Source of the DNA: Oscillospiraceae bacterium
Lineage (GTDB): Bacteria; Bacillota; Clostridia; Oscillospirales; Ruminococcaceae
NCBI GenBank assembly: GCA_015067375.1
Contig: SVMQ01000080.1
Span: forward strand, 1 to 8,746
Reading direction: 5' to 3'
Length of the DNA: 8,746 bases
This document shows, in pieces, positions 1 to 7,223 of this stretch (position 1 is the first letter of the stretch; every line of letters starts with the position of its first letter). Below the pieces are notes generated by a model. It did not search any database, had not been told where the DNA came from, and was given only the letters and a program-made list of their open reading frames with translations. The translations under genes were made by a program, and so were the position numbers.

Positions 1-616
1 TTTCCGAGATACGCTCCAGCGCCTCATCCGACGGAATATAGCCCGAGGCTATCGGTATTGCCGCATCGAAATATGCACCATAGTCCTCCAGAAGCTGCCA
101 TGTGAAATAGCCGCCCGAGGACGCGCCCATCACAAACCGCTTTCCGATGTTTGCCGCATTATCGCACACTCTGTCATAGATAGCCTTTATCGGCTTAGAG
201 TACACCTTGTCCCAGCCGCCCAGTATCCGACCATCGTCTGTGCGCGTTTCGTTTGCAAGCGGCACGATGATATAGGCTCCGCCCATCCTGCTCTGATATT
301 CGGGCGAAGCGTACTGCTCCGCGCCGCAGCACATGATGCAGCCATCTCCCATCAGCGAATTGCTTGCGCCATGCAGCCACATAAGCACGGGGTATTTGCC
401 ATTTGGGTCTGCGCCGTGCTTTACAGGATCGTAAACGTAATATGTAATGTCGCCTGTTTCCTCACAGGCGTAGGTGTATTTATCGAAAAGTCCGAAGTAT
501 ACCTTGCTTTTGTAGGTCGTCGAGTAGCTGATGAACTCGCCGTCCTTCATGTATTTCGCCCACTCGGGGATGACGGTCTTGTCCTGCTGCGTCTTTTTAA
601 AATCGGGAAGCGCCAT
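1..616 (-). CDS. Serine esterase / alpha-beta hydrolase, COG4099-like (partial, C-terminus off the left edge)
   Basis: The first 205 codons are visible, starting at ATG 616-614. The protein has an alpha/beta-hydrolase layout: a strand and oxyanion segment VLMWLHGASN with H82-G83, then the nucleophile elbow GASSGG with Ser166 in a GxSxG pattern, then a strand AAIPIASGY. The order and spacing resemble predicted peptidases and polyhydroxybutyrate-depolymerase-like or feruloyl/acetyl esterases. The acid and His of the triad would lie beyond base 1. There is no signal peptide (it begins MALPDFKKTQQD), so it is probably cytoplasmic. The start is supported by a near-perfect AAAGGAGG 5 nt upstream. 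It follows the PBP gene after 66 nt with no clear promoter between them, so it may be co-transcribed. The substrate cannot be told from the sequence. Confidence 0.82.
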   Translation of the reverse strand, partial: MALPDFKKTQQDKTVIPEWAKYMKDGEFISYSTTYKSKVYFGLFDKYTYACEETGDITYYVYDPVKHGADPNGKYPVLMWLHGASNSLMGDGCIMCCGAEQYASPEYQSRMGGAYIIVPLANETRTDDGRILGGWDKVYSKPIKAIYDRVCDNAANIGKRFVMGASSGGYFTWQLLEDYGAYFDAAIPIASGYIPSDEALERISE

Positions 617-621
617 ATTAT

Positions 622-629
622 CCTCCTTT
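622..629 (-). promoter_or_regulatory. Strong ribosome binding site of the esterase gene
   Basis: On the minus strand this reads AAAGGAGG, 5 nt before the ATG at 616. It fixes the start of the partial esterase gene and suggests efficient initiation independent of the PBP gene upstream. Confidence 0.8.
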
Positions 630-637
630 ATCTGCAA

Positions 638-671
638 CAAAGTCACTCTCAGGCTTCTGAAAGTGACTTTG
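638..671 (-). terminator. Intercistronic stem-loop between PBP and esterase (terminator or attenuator)
   Basis: Arms CAAAGTCACT (638-647) and AGTGACTTTG (662-671) pair perfectly over 10 bp. After a 1x1 mismatch, TCAG (649-652) and CTGA (657-660) extend the stem around a GCTT tetraloop. It begins 11 nt after the PBP stop codon. On the minus strand the stem is followed by TTGCAGATAA, so it lacks a proper U-tract. It is more likely an inefficient terminator, an mRNA-stabilising 3' structure or an attenuator than a strong intrinsic terminator. The esterase ribosome binding site begins 8 nt past the stem. Confidence 0.5.
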
Positions 672-682
672 ATACTGTTTGA

Positions 683-3055
683 TCAATCGCGCGGCGACTC
701 GACTGTTTCTTCTTCAAGTCCTATGCCGTGCTCGCGGTATATCTGCTCCTGTATCTTTGCATGGTCACCCGTGCAGTACTCGGGAACATTGTCCTTGCGG
801 TAATAGCCAAGCTCCGTATCCTTGCACTTGCTGGTGGCAAGCAGACCTGTCTGCGTGCAGTAATTTCTCTCCAGCGTGGAGGAATCGGGCGTGAAGTTCA
901 GTATCTGCGATGTATCCTGTACATCCACCATAACTGTTTTCCAGATGCTTGCGATCGTCCTCCAGCCCGAAACGTTCTTTTCAAGGATAGGATCGTTGTT
1001 GTCACGGCCGACCCAGAGCGCACCGACATAATCGGGCGTGCAGGCAATGAACAACAGGTTGGAGTCATCGTTTGAGGTACCTGTCTTACCAACTACCTCG
1101 ACATTTTCCAGCTTAGCGTTCTGACCTGTGCCATAGGGGTCTGTGATAACGGTCTTCATCATTCGGTTGGTTATCCATGCGGTATCGCTGCTGAGAGCCT
1201 GCGTGCCGTAGAAATCCTGCTCCAGAATGGTGTTGCCCTTGCTGTCAACGACCTTGCTGTACAGCATAGGCTCGTAATAATAGCCGCCGTTGCCGAATAC
1301 CTGATATGCAGCACACATCTCGACAAGGTATGCACCCTGCGTAAGACCACCCAGCGCGATAGGCGAGTAGTCGATATCCGATTCTAACAGCGTAGACAGA
1401 CCGAGATTCTGCGTCACCTGATTATAGCAGACCTGAGGAGTCAGCATCTGCGCAACTCTTACTGCAACGGTGTTCGTAGAATGACGCACTGCATACCACG
1501 CGGGATACAGCATACCGTCACCGACCTTTTCACCGAAGTTTTTGGGCCAGATTATGGGATTATCGGGATCAGCCCAGTTGGGAAGCTCGATACCGAGGTT
1601 GGGTATCATCGACGAATATGTGATAAGATTATTCTCGATGGCATTGGAATATACCGCGATAGGCTTCATGGTAGAGCCGGGCGCTCTTGTCGCCATAGTC
1701 GCGCGGTTGAATGCGCTGTCGCCCTCCTTTTCGCCCAGACCGCCTGCTACAGCAAGCACCGTACCTGAGTAGTCCATGATGACGAAAGCGGACTGCAGCA
1801 GCTGTTCCTTTGGCATCAGCGGATCGTAGAATTCAAGCACTGTATAAGGATCGCGGTACTTTTCCTCCAGCTTCTCCTGCATCGCCATATCCATATTCAG
1901 ATATATCTTGTAGCCGCCGTTGTAGACCTCGTTTCTTGCAGAGGTGTAGCTGATGCCCTTTTCGTCGGCATAGTCATTGATGACCTGCTCGATGCCTGCG
2001 TCAACATACCAGTTCTGAGTTACCTCATAATCGCCGTTCCACTTGTATGCCTCGTACTCAAGGTCAGCGAATATCTCCTCCTCAAGAATGATCTCAGCGT
2101 CCTCATCACCGAGAGTCCTCTCATCGATATAGCCGAAATCATCGCCGTAAACAGGCTTTGCAAAACGCACCTTTACCTCGTTGTAGCGTGCGGACTCGTA
2201 CTCCTGTGTGTTTATCAGACCCTGCTCGTACATACTCTTCAGCGCATAGACCTGACGCTCCTTGCAGTTTTCAAGGCTTGCATAGGGGTTGTAGCTGCCG
2301 GGGCTTCGTATCATGCCCGCAAGTATAGCAGCCTCCGCTATATCAAGGTCTGTGGCAGACTTTCCGAAATAATACTCAGACGCCGCGCCGACGCCGTATA
2401 TCATACCGCCGAACCAGATTCGGTTGAGGTAGGATTCTATAATGTCGATCTTGGTATACTTTTCCTCGATGCTGAGCGCGCGGAATATCTCTCTGAGCTT
2501 ACGCTCCCATGTGGTCTCATCGTCGCCCGTGATATTCTTGATGAGCTGCTGAGTGATGGTAGAACCACCCTGTCCTGCGCCAGCAAGGTTCAGCACGTCC
2601 GCGCCGAGCGCGTATACGGTACGCTTCCAGTCAACGCCCTTATGCTCGTAGAAACGCTTGTCCTCTACCGCGACTACCGCGTCGATAAGGCAGGGTGCCA
2701 TCTCCTCGTAGTCCACCCATATACGGTTTTCGTCCGCGGCGAGCTGCTTTATAACGACCTCGTTTCCGTCCGCGTCATAAGCATATACGAAGCTGGTGTA
2801 CTTCATCTCGACATCGCGGAGGTTTGCGTCATAGCTGTCGTCCGCAAAGTCCAGTACATACACCGTCAGCACCGTAACAACGATGCACATCATAACAACG
2901 ATGACCAGCAGCATCGCGGAAAATGTCGTGCCGACGATGGTCAGGGCATGACCGATATTCTTCATCACCCTGCTCTTTTTCTTCTTGGATGAACGCTTTG
3001 GAGCGGTATCATCCTTGATCTTGATGTATTTTATTTTCTTCTTTTTATTGTCCAT
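683..3055 (-). CDS. Class A penicillin-binding protein (PBP1A family; bifunctional transglycosylase/transpeptidase)
   Basis: It polymerises lipid II glycan strands and cross-links the peptides at the outer face of the membrane. The predicted protein has 790 aa. The N-terminus is a lysine-rich cytoplasmic tail of about 37 residues (MDNKKKKIK, SSKKKKSR), followed by one membrane segment at about 38-68. The GT51 domain has EDKRFYEHKG (catalytic Glu131), GGSTITQQL (163-171), RKLRE (Glu189) and YLNRIWFGG. The transpeptidase has STMK (Ser461, Lys464), STN (526-528) and KTGT (657-660), so both active sites look intact. The tail carries three Cys (733, 744, 761) and no PASTA repeats. The open frame extends seven codons further (to 3076), but an AAGGA 10 nt upstream of ATG 3055 favours the shorter start; nothing precedes the longer one. 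It has its own promoter and precedes the esterase gene. Confidence 0.95.
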   Translation of the reverse strand: MDNKKKKIKYIKIKDDTAPKRSSKKKKSRVMKNIGHALTIVGTTFSAMLLVIVVMMCIVVTVLTVYVLDFADDSYDANLRDVEMKYTSFVYAYDADGNEVVIKQLAADENRIWVDYEEMAPCLIDAVVAVEDKRFYEHKGVDWKRTVYALGADVLNLAGAGQGGSTITQQLIKNITGDDETTWERKLREIFRALSIEEKYTKIDIIESYLNRIWFGGMIYGVGAASEYYFGKSATDLDIAEAAILAGMIRSPGSYNPYASLENCKERQVYALKSMYEQGLINTQEYESARYNEVKVRFAKPVYGDDFGYIDERTLGDEDAEIILEEEIFADLEYEAYKWNGDYEVTQNWYVDAGIEQVINDYADEKGISYTSARNEVYNGGYKIYLNMDMAMQEKLEEKYRDPYTVLEFYDPLMPKEQLLQSAFVIMDYSGTVLAVAGGLGEKEGDSAFNRATMATRAPGSTMKPIAVYSNAIENNLITYSSMIPNLGIELPNWADPDNPIIWPKNFGEKVGDGMLYPAWYAVRHSTNTVAVRVAQMLTPQVCYNQVTQNLGLSTLLESDIDYSPIALGGLTQGAYLVEMCAAYQVFGNGGYYYEPMLYSKVVDSKGNTILEQDFYGTQALSSDTAWITNRMMKTVITDPYGTGQNAKLENVEVVGKTGTSNDDSNLLFIACTPDYVGALWVGRDNNDPILEKNVSGWRTIASIWKTVMVDVQDTSQILNFTPDSSTLERNYCTQTGLLATSKCKDTELGYYRKDNVPEYCTGDHAKIQEQIYREHGIGLEEETVESPRD

Positions 3056-3065
3056 ATTCACCATA

Positions 3066-3070
3066 TCCTT
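3066..3070 (-). promoter_or_regulatory. Ribosome binding site deciding the PBP start
   Basis: AAGGA on the minus strand ends 10 nt before ATG 3055. It is one base from an internal ATG at 3064, which is too close, and downstream of the ATG at 3076, so only 3055 fits. The spacing is slightly long. Confidence 0.55.
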
Positions 3071-3080
3071 GTGCATAGAC

Positions 3081-3095
3081 GGTCATGTAATGACC
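3081..3095. repeat. Short palindrome in the PBP leader
   Basis: GGTCAT and ATGACC face each other across GTA, a perfect 6-bp inverted repeat. It lies in the predicted 5' leader of the PBP transcript, about 15 nt upstream of the ribosome binding site. It could be a small hairpin or an operator half-site pair. Its short length means chance is possible. Confidence 0.35.
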
Positions 3096-3154
3096 TGCGC
3101 GAATGCATAATTTCACATTATACATTATTAGTATAGCACAAAACTGCGCGAATG
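3095..3154. repeat. 11-bp direct repeat CTGCGCGAATG, two copies
   Basis: Identical copies lie at 3095-3105 and 3144-3154, offset by 49 bp, in the region between the second CPBP gene and the PBP gene. The right copy covers most of the spacer and the edge of the -35 box of the PBP promoter. The left copy lies in the transcribed leader and abuts the GGTCAT palindrome. This placement suits a repressor or activator site, but no regulator is identified. Confidence 0.5.
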
Positions 3155-3158
3155 TTAA
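3130..3158 (-). promoter_or_regulatory. Sigma-A-type promoter of the PBP gene
   Basis: On the minus strand the -35 is TTAACA (3153-3158), the spacer is 17 nt, and the -10 is TATACT (3130-3135). Each box matches five of six consensus bases. Transcription would start near 3123, giving a leader of about 68 nt before ATG 3055. It also lies downstream of the CPBP operon's last stop codon, so the PBP and esterase genes can be expressed separately from the tsaD operon. Confidence 0.7.
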
Positions 3159-3172
3159 TACTTTTTTGAAAA

Positions 3173-3186
3173 AATAATGTGTTATT
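3173..3186 (-). terminator. Weak AT-only hairpin after the tsaD-CPBP operon (possible terminator)
   Basis: AATAA (3173-3177) and TTATT (3182-3186) form a 5-bp stem around a 4-nt loop. On the minus strand it is followed by a run of T residues. It sits 19 nt after the stop codon of the last CPBP gene and just before the PBP promoter. The position is right, but an all-AT 5-bp stem is weak, so read-through into the PBP gene is likely. Confidence 0.25.
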
Positions 3187-3205
3187 AAGATGAAAATCGG
3201 CTTTT

Positions 3206-3970
3206 TTAGGTCAAGTCGTCGGTATGCTCAGCCTTTCCGAAGAGCCGTCCCGTCAGTATCAGCCACGACAATGCCGCAATACCGAGTATCGGCACCGCTA
3301 TGTTGATCGTTTTTGAAAGCGCCGCGGAATACCCGACAGCGTGCGTCAGCGCATTGTTTGCCGCATGAACAAGTATGCAGGGAAGAAGCTTGCCGCTGCG
3401 CTGCGCCAGTATCGCAAGAAAGAAGCCTAACACGAATGTATATGCAAACACCGATAAGTCCATGTGATACGCAGCAAATAATGCCGCGGATATAAGCGCC
3501 GACGCATTCTCGCCCAATACACGCGAAAGCTTTGACAGTGCCGCGCCGCGAAAAGCAAGCTCCTCGGCAAGCGGCGCGAGTATTATCGAATAGCCATAAT
3601 ACAAAAGCAGGTCGATGCTATCCTTTTCGGATGCCGACGAGCCGCCTTGCTCAGATGCAAGCAGCGCCCTTGACAGCATCGCGGCGATACACGCGATAAG
3701 AAGCGCTGCAAAAAATATCGCAAACGGCTCCAGTCGCGAGTAGCGCTTATTGCGCTCGGGAAGATGCACCCCTCCGCATATCAGCGTGAATGCCACAACA
3801 TTCACGCCAAGCGAGCATAGAATGTTCATAAACAATCCGTAGCGGAAGCCCTCTCCGAGTCCGCTGATGAGCCAATAAAGCGCAAGACCGCCTGCCTGCG
3901 CCGCAGCAAATGCTGCAAAAACGCGGAGCACGGCGGATGTCCTTGCTGTATAAAGAGATGTACCGCTCAT
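3206..3970 (-). CDS. CPBP-family intramembrane metalloprotease, second of a tandem pair
   Basis: It has 254 aa and about seven hydrophobic segments. The CPBP (CAAX protease and bacteriocin-processing; Abi) signature is complete: EELAFRG with Glu136, Glu137 and Arg141, then FAAYHM with His169, then HAANN with His202 and Asn206. These residues form the intramembrane active site in the family (Rce1-like glutamate proteases). In bacteria, members serve in bacteriocin immunity, peptide maturation or unknown roles, and nothing here picks one. Its ATG overlaps the upstream CPBP gene's stop in an ATGA junction (4 nt), pointing to translational coupling; only a weak AGGTG lies 7 nt upstream. It is the last gene of the presumed tsaD operon. 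It ends in a charged tail, EHTDDLT. Confidence 0.88.
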   Translation of the reverse strand: MSGTSLYTARTSAVLRVFAAFAAAQAGGLALYWLISGLGEGFRYGLFMNILCSLGVNVVAFTLICGGVHLPERNKRYSRLEPFAIFFAALLIACIAAMLSRALLASEQGGSSASEKDSIDLLLYYGYSIILAPLAEELAFRGAALSKLSRVLGENASALISAALFAAYHMDLSVFAYTFVLGFFLAILAQRSGKLLPCILVHAANNALTHAVGYSAALSKTINIAVPILGIAALSWLILTGRLFGKAEHTDDLT

Positions 3971-5016
3971 CCCAGCACACCTGCGATAAGCTTGTATATT
4001 CCTGTCGGGATAAGGCGGAATGTCAGCGTATCAGCCGCAAGCACCAGCATGATGATAACAGTAACACGGGTGAAGAATATTCCCCAGCGGCGTGAAGCAG
4101 GCACATCCCATACCTTTTCGACCCTGTAGCGGCGTATCTTGCGAAGCTTCCATATCGCCATGAGTATGCCTACGATAAGCAGCATGATTATGATAAACAT
4201 ATACACAAGGAATGCTCCCACCAGCGGGTCGGAAGTGTCGCCGTTGCCAAGCATATAGTCCTGCACAGGAGTCAGCGACATGAATAGCAGCATTATTCCC
4301 GAGATGCTGTTGAACATCGCGTGCATTATCGTTGTCACTACTATAGACTTTGTGGTGACCGCGATGTAGCCTAGGCAGATGCCAAGCGCAGTGGCATAGA
4401 AGAACTGCTGCAGATTCGCGTGCGTCAGTCCGAAAAGCAATGCCGATGCGAATATCGCAAAGCCGTTGCCATAAGGCTGCAGCGCTTTCATAACGATACC
4501 GCGGTACCAGAACTCCTCGAACAGCGGCGCGATAACTACCAGCTGCACGAACAGCACCAGCGCACAGGAAAGGTTTTCGGGCTGTAGCTCGTTCACTGTA
4601 TTGAATGACTCGTTAAGGTCTGTTTCCTTGAAAAAGCTGCCGATGAAAATAGTGATGAGATTTGTGAATATCGCAAGTCCGTAAAAAGCAGGGAACATAC
4701 CCATTGCGGCACTTGCGTAAACGGGCTTTTTATAGATATCTCGGCACAGACCCTTAGGGCGGAAGATGATAAGCGCGCCTGCTATCGGCACTACATACAG
4801 GAATACAAACGAAAGCACCGACTCAAGTATATATGCGGTCAGCATCTCCATCTCCGCGAAATAGGGTATCAGCAATGTGCTGATGATAGACGCGGCGATG
4901 CGTGATACAAACACGATTATCATCATCATGCCAATACACAGGCAGACGTGCTTGAAGTCCTGCATCTTCTCTTTGTTATCCGAAATACCTTCGGTCATGA
5001 TAAGCTCTTCTGACAT
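3967..5016 (-). CDS. CPBP-family intramembrane metalloprotease, first of a tandem pair
   Basis: It has 349 aa and is highly hydrophobic, with about eight membrane segments. Family motifs are FEEFWYRG with Glu167, Glu168 and Arg172, then FGLTHA with His199, then MHAMFN with His232 and Asn236, so catalysis should be possible. An N-terminal hydrophilic stretch of about 22 residues precedes the first segment. After the core, about 110 extra residues add two membrane segments joined by a basic loop (WKLRKIRRYRVEKVW), giving a longer protein than the minimal CPBP domain. A good AAAGGAG lies 5 nt before ATG 5016, and the upstream kinase gene ends 14 nt away. The family is known for prenyl-protein or peptide processing and bacteriocin self-immunity; the substrate here is unknown. 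Confidence 0.88.
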   Translation of the reverse strand: MSEELIMTEGISDNKEKMQDFKHVCLCIGMMMIIVFVSRIAASIISTLLIPYFAEMEMLTAYILESVLSFVFLYVVPIAGALIIFRPKGLCRDIYKKPVYASAAMGMFPAFYGLAIFTNLITIFIGSFFKETDLNESFNTVNELQPENLSCALVLFVQLVVIAPLFEEFWYRGIVMKALQPYGNGFAIFASALLFGLTHANLQQFFYATALGICLGYIAVTTKSIVVTTIMHAMFNSISGIMLLFMSLTPVQDYMLGNGDTSDPLVGAFLVYMFIIIMLLIVGILMAIWKLRKIRRYRVEKVWDVPASRRWGIFFTRVTVIIMLVLAADTLTFRLIPTGIYKLIAGVLG

Positions 5017-5030
5017 GGGCGCTCCTTTCG

Positions 5031-5543
5031 TCAGTCCTTGGATACAAGACGGTGATAGTCGGCTATCTCGCTGACCGTTTCCTCCAGCGTCTTGCCAAGG
5101 CAGTCAATGGTTATATCCGCGTACTCCTCATACAGGGCGCGGCGGCGGTCAAAGACCTGCGCTATCGTGTCGGTCTTGCGCATTGCTATTCCGCGGCTCC
5201 TGATGTTGTGCAGGCGCTTTTCCACCTCAGGCACGGGCAGCGAGAGATAGTATATCAGTCCATGCTCCTTTAAGTGCAGCATTGCAGTGCGCGAATATAC
5301 GGCGCTTCCGCCTGTTGCGATAACACAGCCGCCCTGCTCATCGACCGAGCAGATAGCGCGCTCCTCCGCTATACAGAAAGCGTCAAGTCCCTCGCTGTCG
5401 ATTATATCCTGCAAGAGCCGACCTGTATCATTCTGTATAACGATATCCGTATCGATAAAGCGATAGCCCATAGCCTTTGCAAGCAGCACTCCGATGGTGG
5501 ATTTGCCGCAGGCAGGCATACCTATAAGTATGATGTTTTTCAT
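5031..5543 (-). CDS. Shikimate kinase-family P-loop kinase (AroK/AroL-like, atypical acceptor site)
   Basis: It has 170 aa, the usual shikimate kinase length. Visible motifs are the Walker A GMPACGKST (8-16), DTD (31-33), TGGS (77-80) and DRRRALYEEYAD (132-143, matching the R-x-x-LY-E-x-AD block). Classical enzymes phosphorylate shikimate in the chorismate pathway. They bind it through the Asp of DxD, the Arg of an FR motif, a GGG loop and a later Arg. Here the FR position reads F56-C57 and the loop ends in Ser80, so shikimate as the substrate is not assured and no symbol is given. The open frame runs upstream to 5732, inside the acetyltransferase gene. ATG 5543 is chosen because an AAAGGA lies 8 nt before it and the protein then begins MKNIILIGMP, as in relatives. 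No other aro gene is in the window. Confidence 0.85.
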   Translation of the reverse strand: MKNIILIGMPACGKSTIGVLLAKAMGYRFIDTDIVIQNDTGRLLQDIIDSEGLDAFCIAEERAICSVDEQGGCVIATGGSAVYSRTAMLHLKEHGLIYYLSLPVPEVEKRLHNIRSRGIAMRKTDTIAQVFDRRRALYEEYADITIDCLGKTLEETVSEIADYHRLVSKD

Positions 5544-5572
5544 GCTTTCTTTCCTTTGTTCTTTATCTGTTT

Positions 5573-6190
5573 TCAGAATAAGCCTTTTTTGAGATATATC
5601 GAGTCCTCCTCGGTTATCTTGCGGATGGCTTTGCATGGCACTCCTGCCGCGAAAACTCCGTCGGGGATATCCCGTGTAACTACACTTCCTGCGCCGATGA
5701 CGCAGTTTTTTCCTATAGTAACGCCACCGCATACCGTTACGTTTGAAGCAAGCCAGCAGCCGTCGCCGATGGTGATAGGCGCGGCATATTCAAGGTCGTA
5801 GGCGGTGCCATCCTCCTTGAAGCGGAGCTTTCTTTCCTCTGATATAAGCGGATGTATAGGTGCTGCCAGCGTGCAGTTTGGCCCGAAGAAAACATCGTTT
5901 CCTATCGTGATGGGGCAGCAGTCAAGCACAGTAAAATTGAAGTTTGCAAAGCAATTCTCGCCAAACGTGGTATAGCAGCCGTAATCAAACTGTATCGGCC
6001 CTTGAACATAGGAGCCTTTGCCTAAATTCGGCAGTAACTCTTTCAGTATCTCGGCACGCTTTTTCTCCTCGTCCTCATAGGTGTCATTGTAGTCCTTGGA
6101 GAGCTTATGTGCAAGCGTGCGGCGCTTTGCAAGCTCCTTGTCCGAGGTATCGTATATCATGCCCGAGAGCATCTTTTCGGTTTCAGTCAT
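5573..6190 (-). CDS. Sugar O-acetyltransferase (maltose/galactoside acetyltransferase family, LacA/Maa/NodL type)
   Basis: It would transfer acetyl from acetyl-CoA to a sugar hydroxyl in the cytoplasm. It has 205 aa, normal for the family. The N-terminal Mac segment (about 4-55) begins MTETEKMLSGMIYD. A left-handed beta-helix of hexapeptide repeats follows (about 60-175), with repeats such as ITIGND, ITIGDG, VTIGKN and CVIGAG. The catalytic His is His113 in APIHPL, with the NFNFTVLD acceptor-site segment before it, and the family ending DIPDGVFAAGVPCKAIR is present. The open frame starts at 6202, but ATG 6190 has GGAG 6 nt upstream and gives the usual family N-terminus. The tsaD stop is 11 nt upstream. 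The natural sugar is not predictable. Confidence 0.92.
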   Translation of the reverse strand: MTETEKMLSGMIYDTSDKELAKRRTLAHKLSKDYNDTYEDEEKKRAEILKELLPNLGKGSYVQGPIQFDYGCYTTFGENCFANFNFTVLDCCPITIGNDVFFGPNCTLAAPIHPLISEERKLRFKEDGTAYDLEYAAPITIGDGCWLASNVTVCGGVTIGKNCVIGAGSVVTRDIPDGVFAAGVPCKAIRKITEEDSIYLKKGLF

Positions 6191-6196
6191 ATATCG

Positions 6197-6201
6197 CTCC
6201 A
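6197..6201 (-). promoter_or_regulatory. Ribosome binding site deciding the acetyltransferase start
   Basis: The minus strand reads TGGAG, 6 nt before ATG 6190. It overlaps the alternative ATG at 6202, which itself has no upstream purine-rich site. It therefore supports the shorter protein. Confidence 0.55.
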
Positions 6202-7215
6202 TCAGTATGTTATCTTATCCAATTTCATTGTTGCAACTGCATTGAGGTCAGTGCCGCCTCTTACTCCTGCAAGGTACTCGTAGTAAGCCTGACAGCCTAT
6301 CATAGCGGCATTGTCGCCGCACAGGTACAGCGGTGGCACATACAGCTTCATGCCGTTTTTGGCTGCCTTTTCCTCAAGTATCTCGCGCAGACCGCTGTTT
6401 GCGGCAACGCCGCCTGCAAGCGCTATCGTCTTATAGCCGTTATCCTTTGCCGCCTGAACGAATTTCGATGTCAGGATATCGCTGACGGTAAACTGAAAGC
6501 TTGCGGCAAGGCTGTTTATGTCAAGCTCCTCGCCCTTCTGCTTTGCGTTGTGGATAAGGTTTATCACCGCCGTTTTAAGTCCCGAAAAGCTGAAATCATA
6601 CGGATTTGCGGTCTTGGGATGCGGCAGCTTGTATTTCAGCTTGTCGCCAAGCTTTGCCGCCTTGTCTATATGCACTCCACCCGGGTATGGGAAGCCCATG
6701 GCGCGCGCTGCCTTGTCAAAGGCCTCGCCTGCCGCGTCGTCCACTGTCCTGCCGACAGTTTCAAAGTCTGTGTAGCTGTTTACTTTAACGATATGGCTGT
6801 GTCCGCCCGACGCCACAAGGCACATATAAGGCGGCTCCAGCTCGGGATGCACAAGGTAATTCGCCGCGATATGACCGCGTATATGATGCACAGGGATAAG
6901 CGGCTTATCCAACGAGAAAGCCAGACCCTTTGCGAAATTAACGCCCACCAGCAGCGCACCGATAAGTCCAGGCGCGTAAGTAACAGCGATAGCGTCTATC
7001 TCCGCGGCGGTCTTTCCTGCCTTTTCGAGCGCCTCATTCACTACGCCAACGATGCTCTCGCAGTGGCGTCGGCTGGCTATCTCAGGCACTACTCCACCGT
7101 ACAGCTTATGCTCCTCTATCTGTGTGGCAACGACCGAGCTTATTATCTCGCGTCCGTCACGGATGACCGCTGCAGCGGTCTCGTCGCAGGAGCTTTCTAT
7201 TGCTAAAATATCCAT
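6202..7215 (-). CDS. tsaD: tRNA N6-adenosine threonylcarbamoyltransferase TsaD (YgjD/Gcp)
   Basis: With TsaB and TsaE it transfers the threonylcarbamoyl group from TC-AMP onto A37 of ANN-decoding tRNAs (t6A). The protein has 337 aa, as expected. ASKHA-fold signatures are clear: IESSCDETA (7-15), the metal-binding HHIRGH with His111 and His115, ASGGHSHI (135-142), AGEAFDKAAR (162-171), AGGVAANSGLR (267-277) and CGDNAAMIG with metal ligand Asp301. The open frame reaches 7263, but the extra 16 residues would cross an intercistronic hairpin. ATG 7215 has AAAAGGA 8 nt upstream and yields the canonical MDILAIESSCDET start. tsaB, tsaC and tsaE are not in the window. It follows the DUF6062-like gene by 70 nt and precedes the acetyltransferase by 11 nt. 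Confidence 0.97.
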   Translation of the reverse strand: MDILAIESSCDETAAAVIRDGREIISSVVATQIEEHKLYGGVVPEIASRRHCESIVGVVNEALEKAGKTAAEIDAIAVTYAPGLIGALLVGVNFAKGLAFSLDKPLIPVHHIRGHIAANYLVHPELEPPYMCLVASGGHSHIVKVNSYTDFETVGRTVDDAAGEAFDKAARAMGFPYPGGVHIDKAAKLGDKLKYKLPHPKTANPYDFSFSGLKTAVINLIHNAKQKGEELDINSLAASFQFTVSDILTSKFVQAAKDNGYKTIALAGGVAANSGLREILEEKAAKNGMKLYVPPLYLCGDNAAMIGCQAYYEYLAGVRGGTDLNAVATMKLDKITY

Positions 7216-7223
7216 TTTGTCTG

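Noticed and set aside
3117..3122. A perfect minus-strand TATAAT close to the PBP promoter.
   Set aside because: At 17 or 18 nt upstream there is no -35-like hexamer (AGTTTT or CAGTTT), whereas TTAACA-17-TATACT next to it is much better. It could still be a minor start.
5544..5732. N-terminal extension of the kinase frame by 63 residues.
   Set aside because: The extension is Arg/Lys-rich, lies inside the acetyltransferase gene in another frame, and precedes a clear ribosome binding site and family-typical start at 5543.
5944..7206. A 420-codon open frame on the plus strand, antisense to tsaD and the acetyltransferase.
   Set aside because: It lies wholly opposite two well-supported genes, has no recognisable domain, is rich in Cys, Arg and His as shadow frames are, and has no good ribosome binding site. 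Stop-free antisense frames of this kind arise from the codon use of the real genes.
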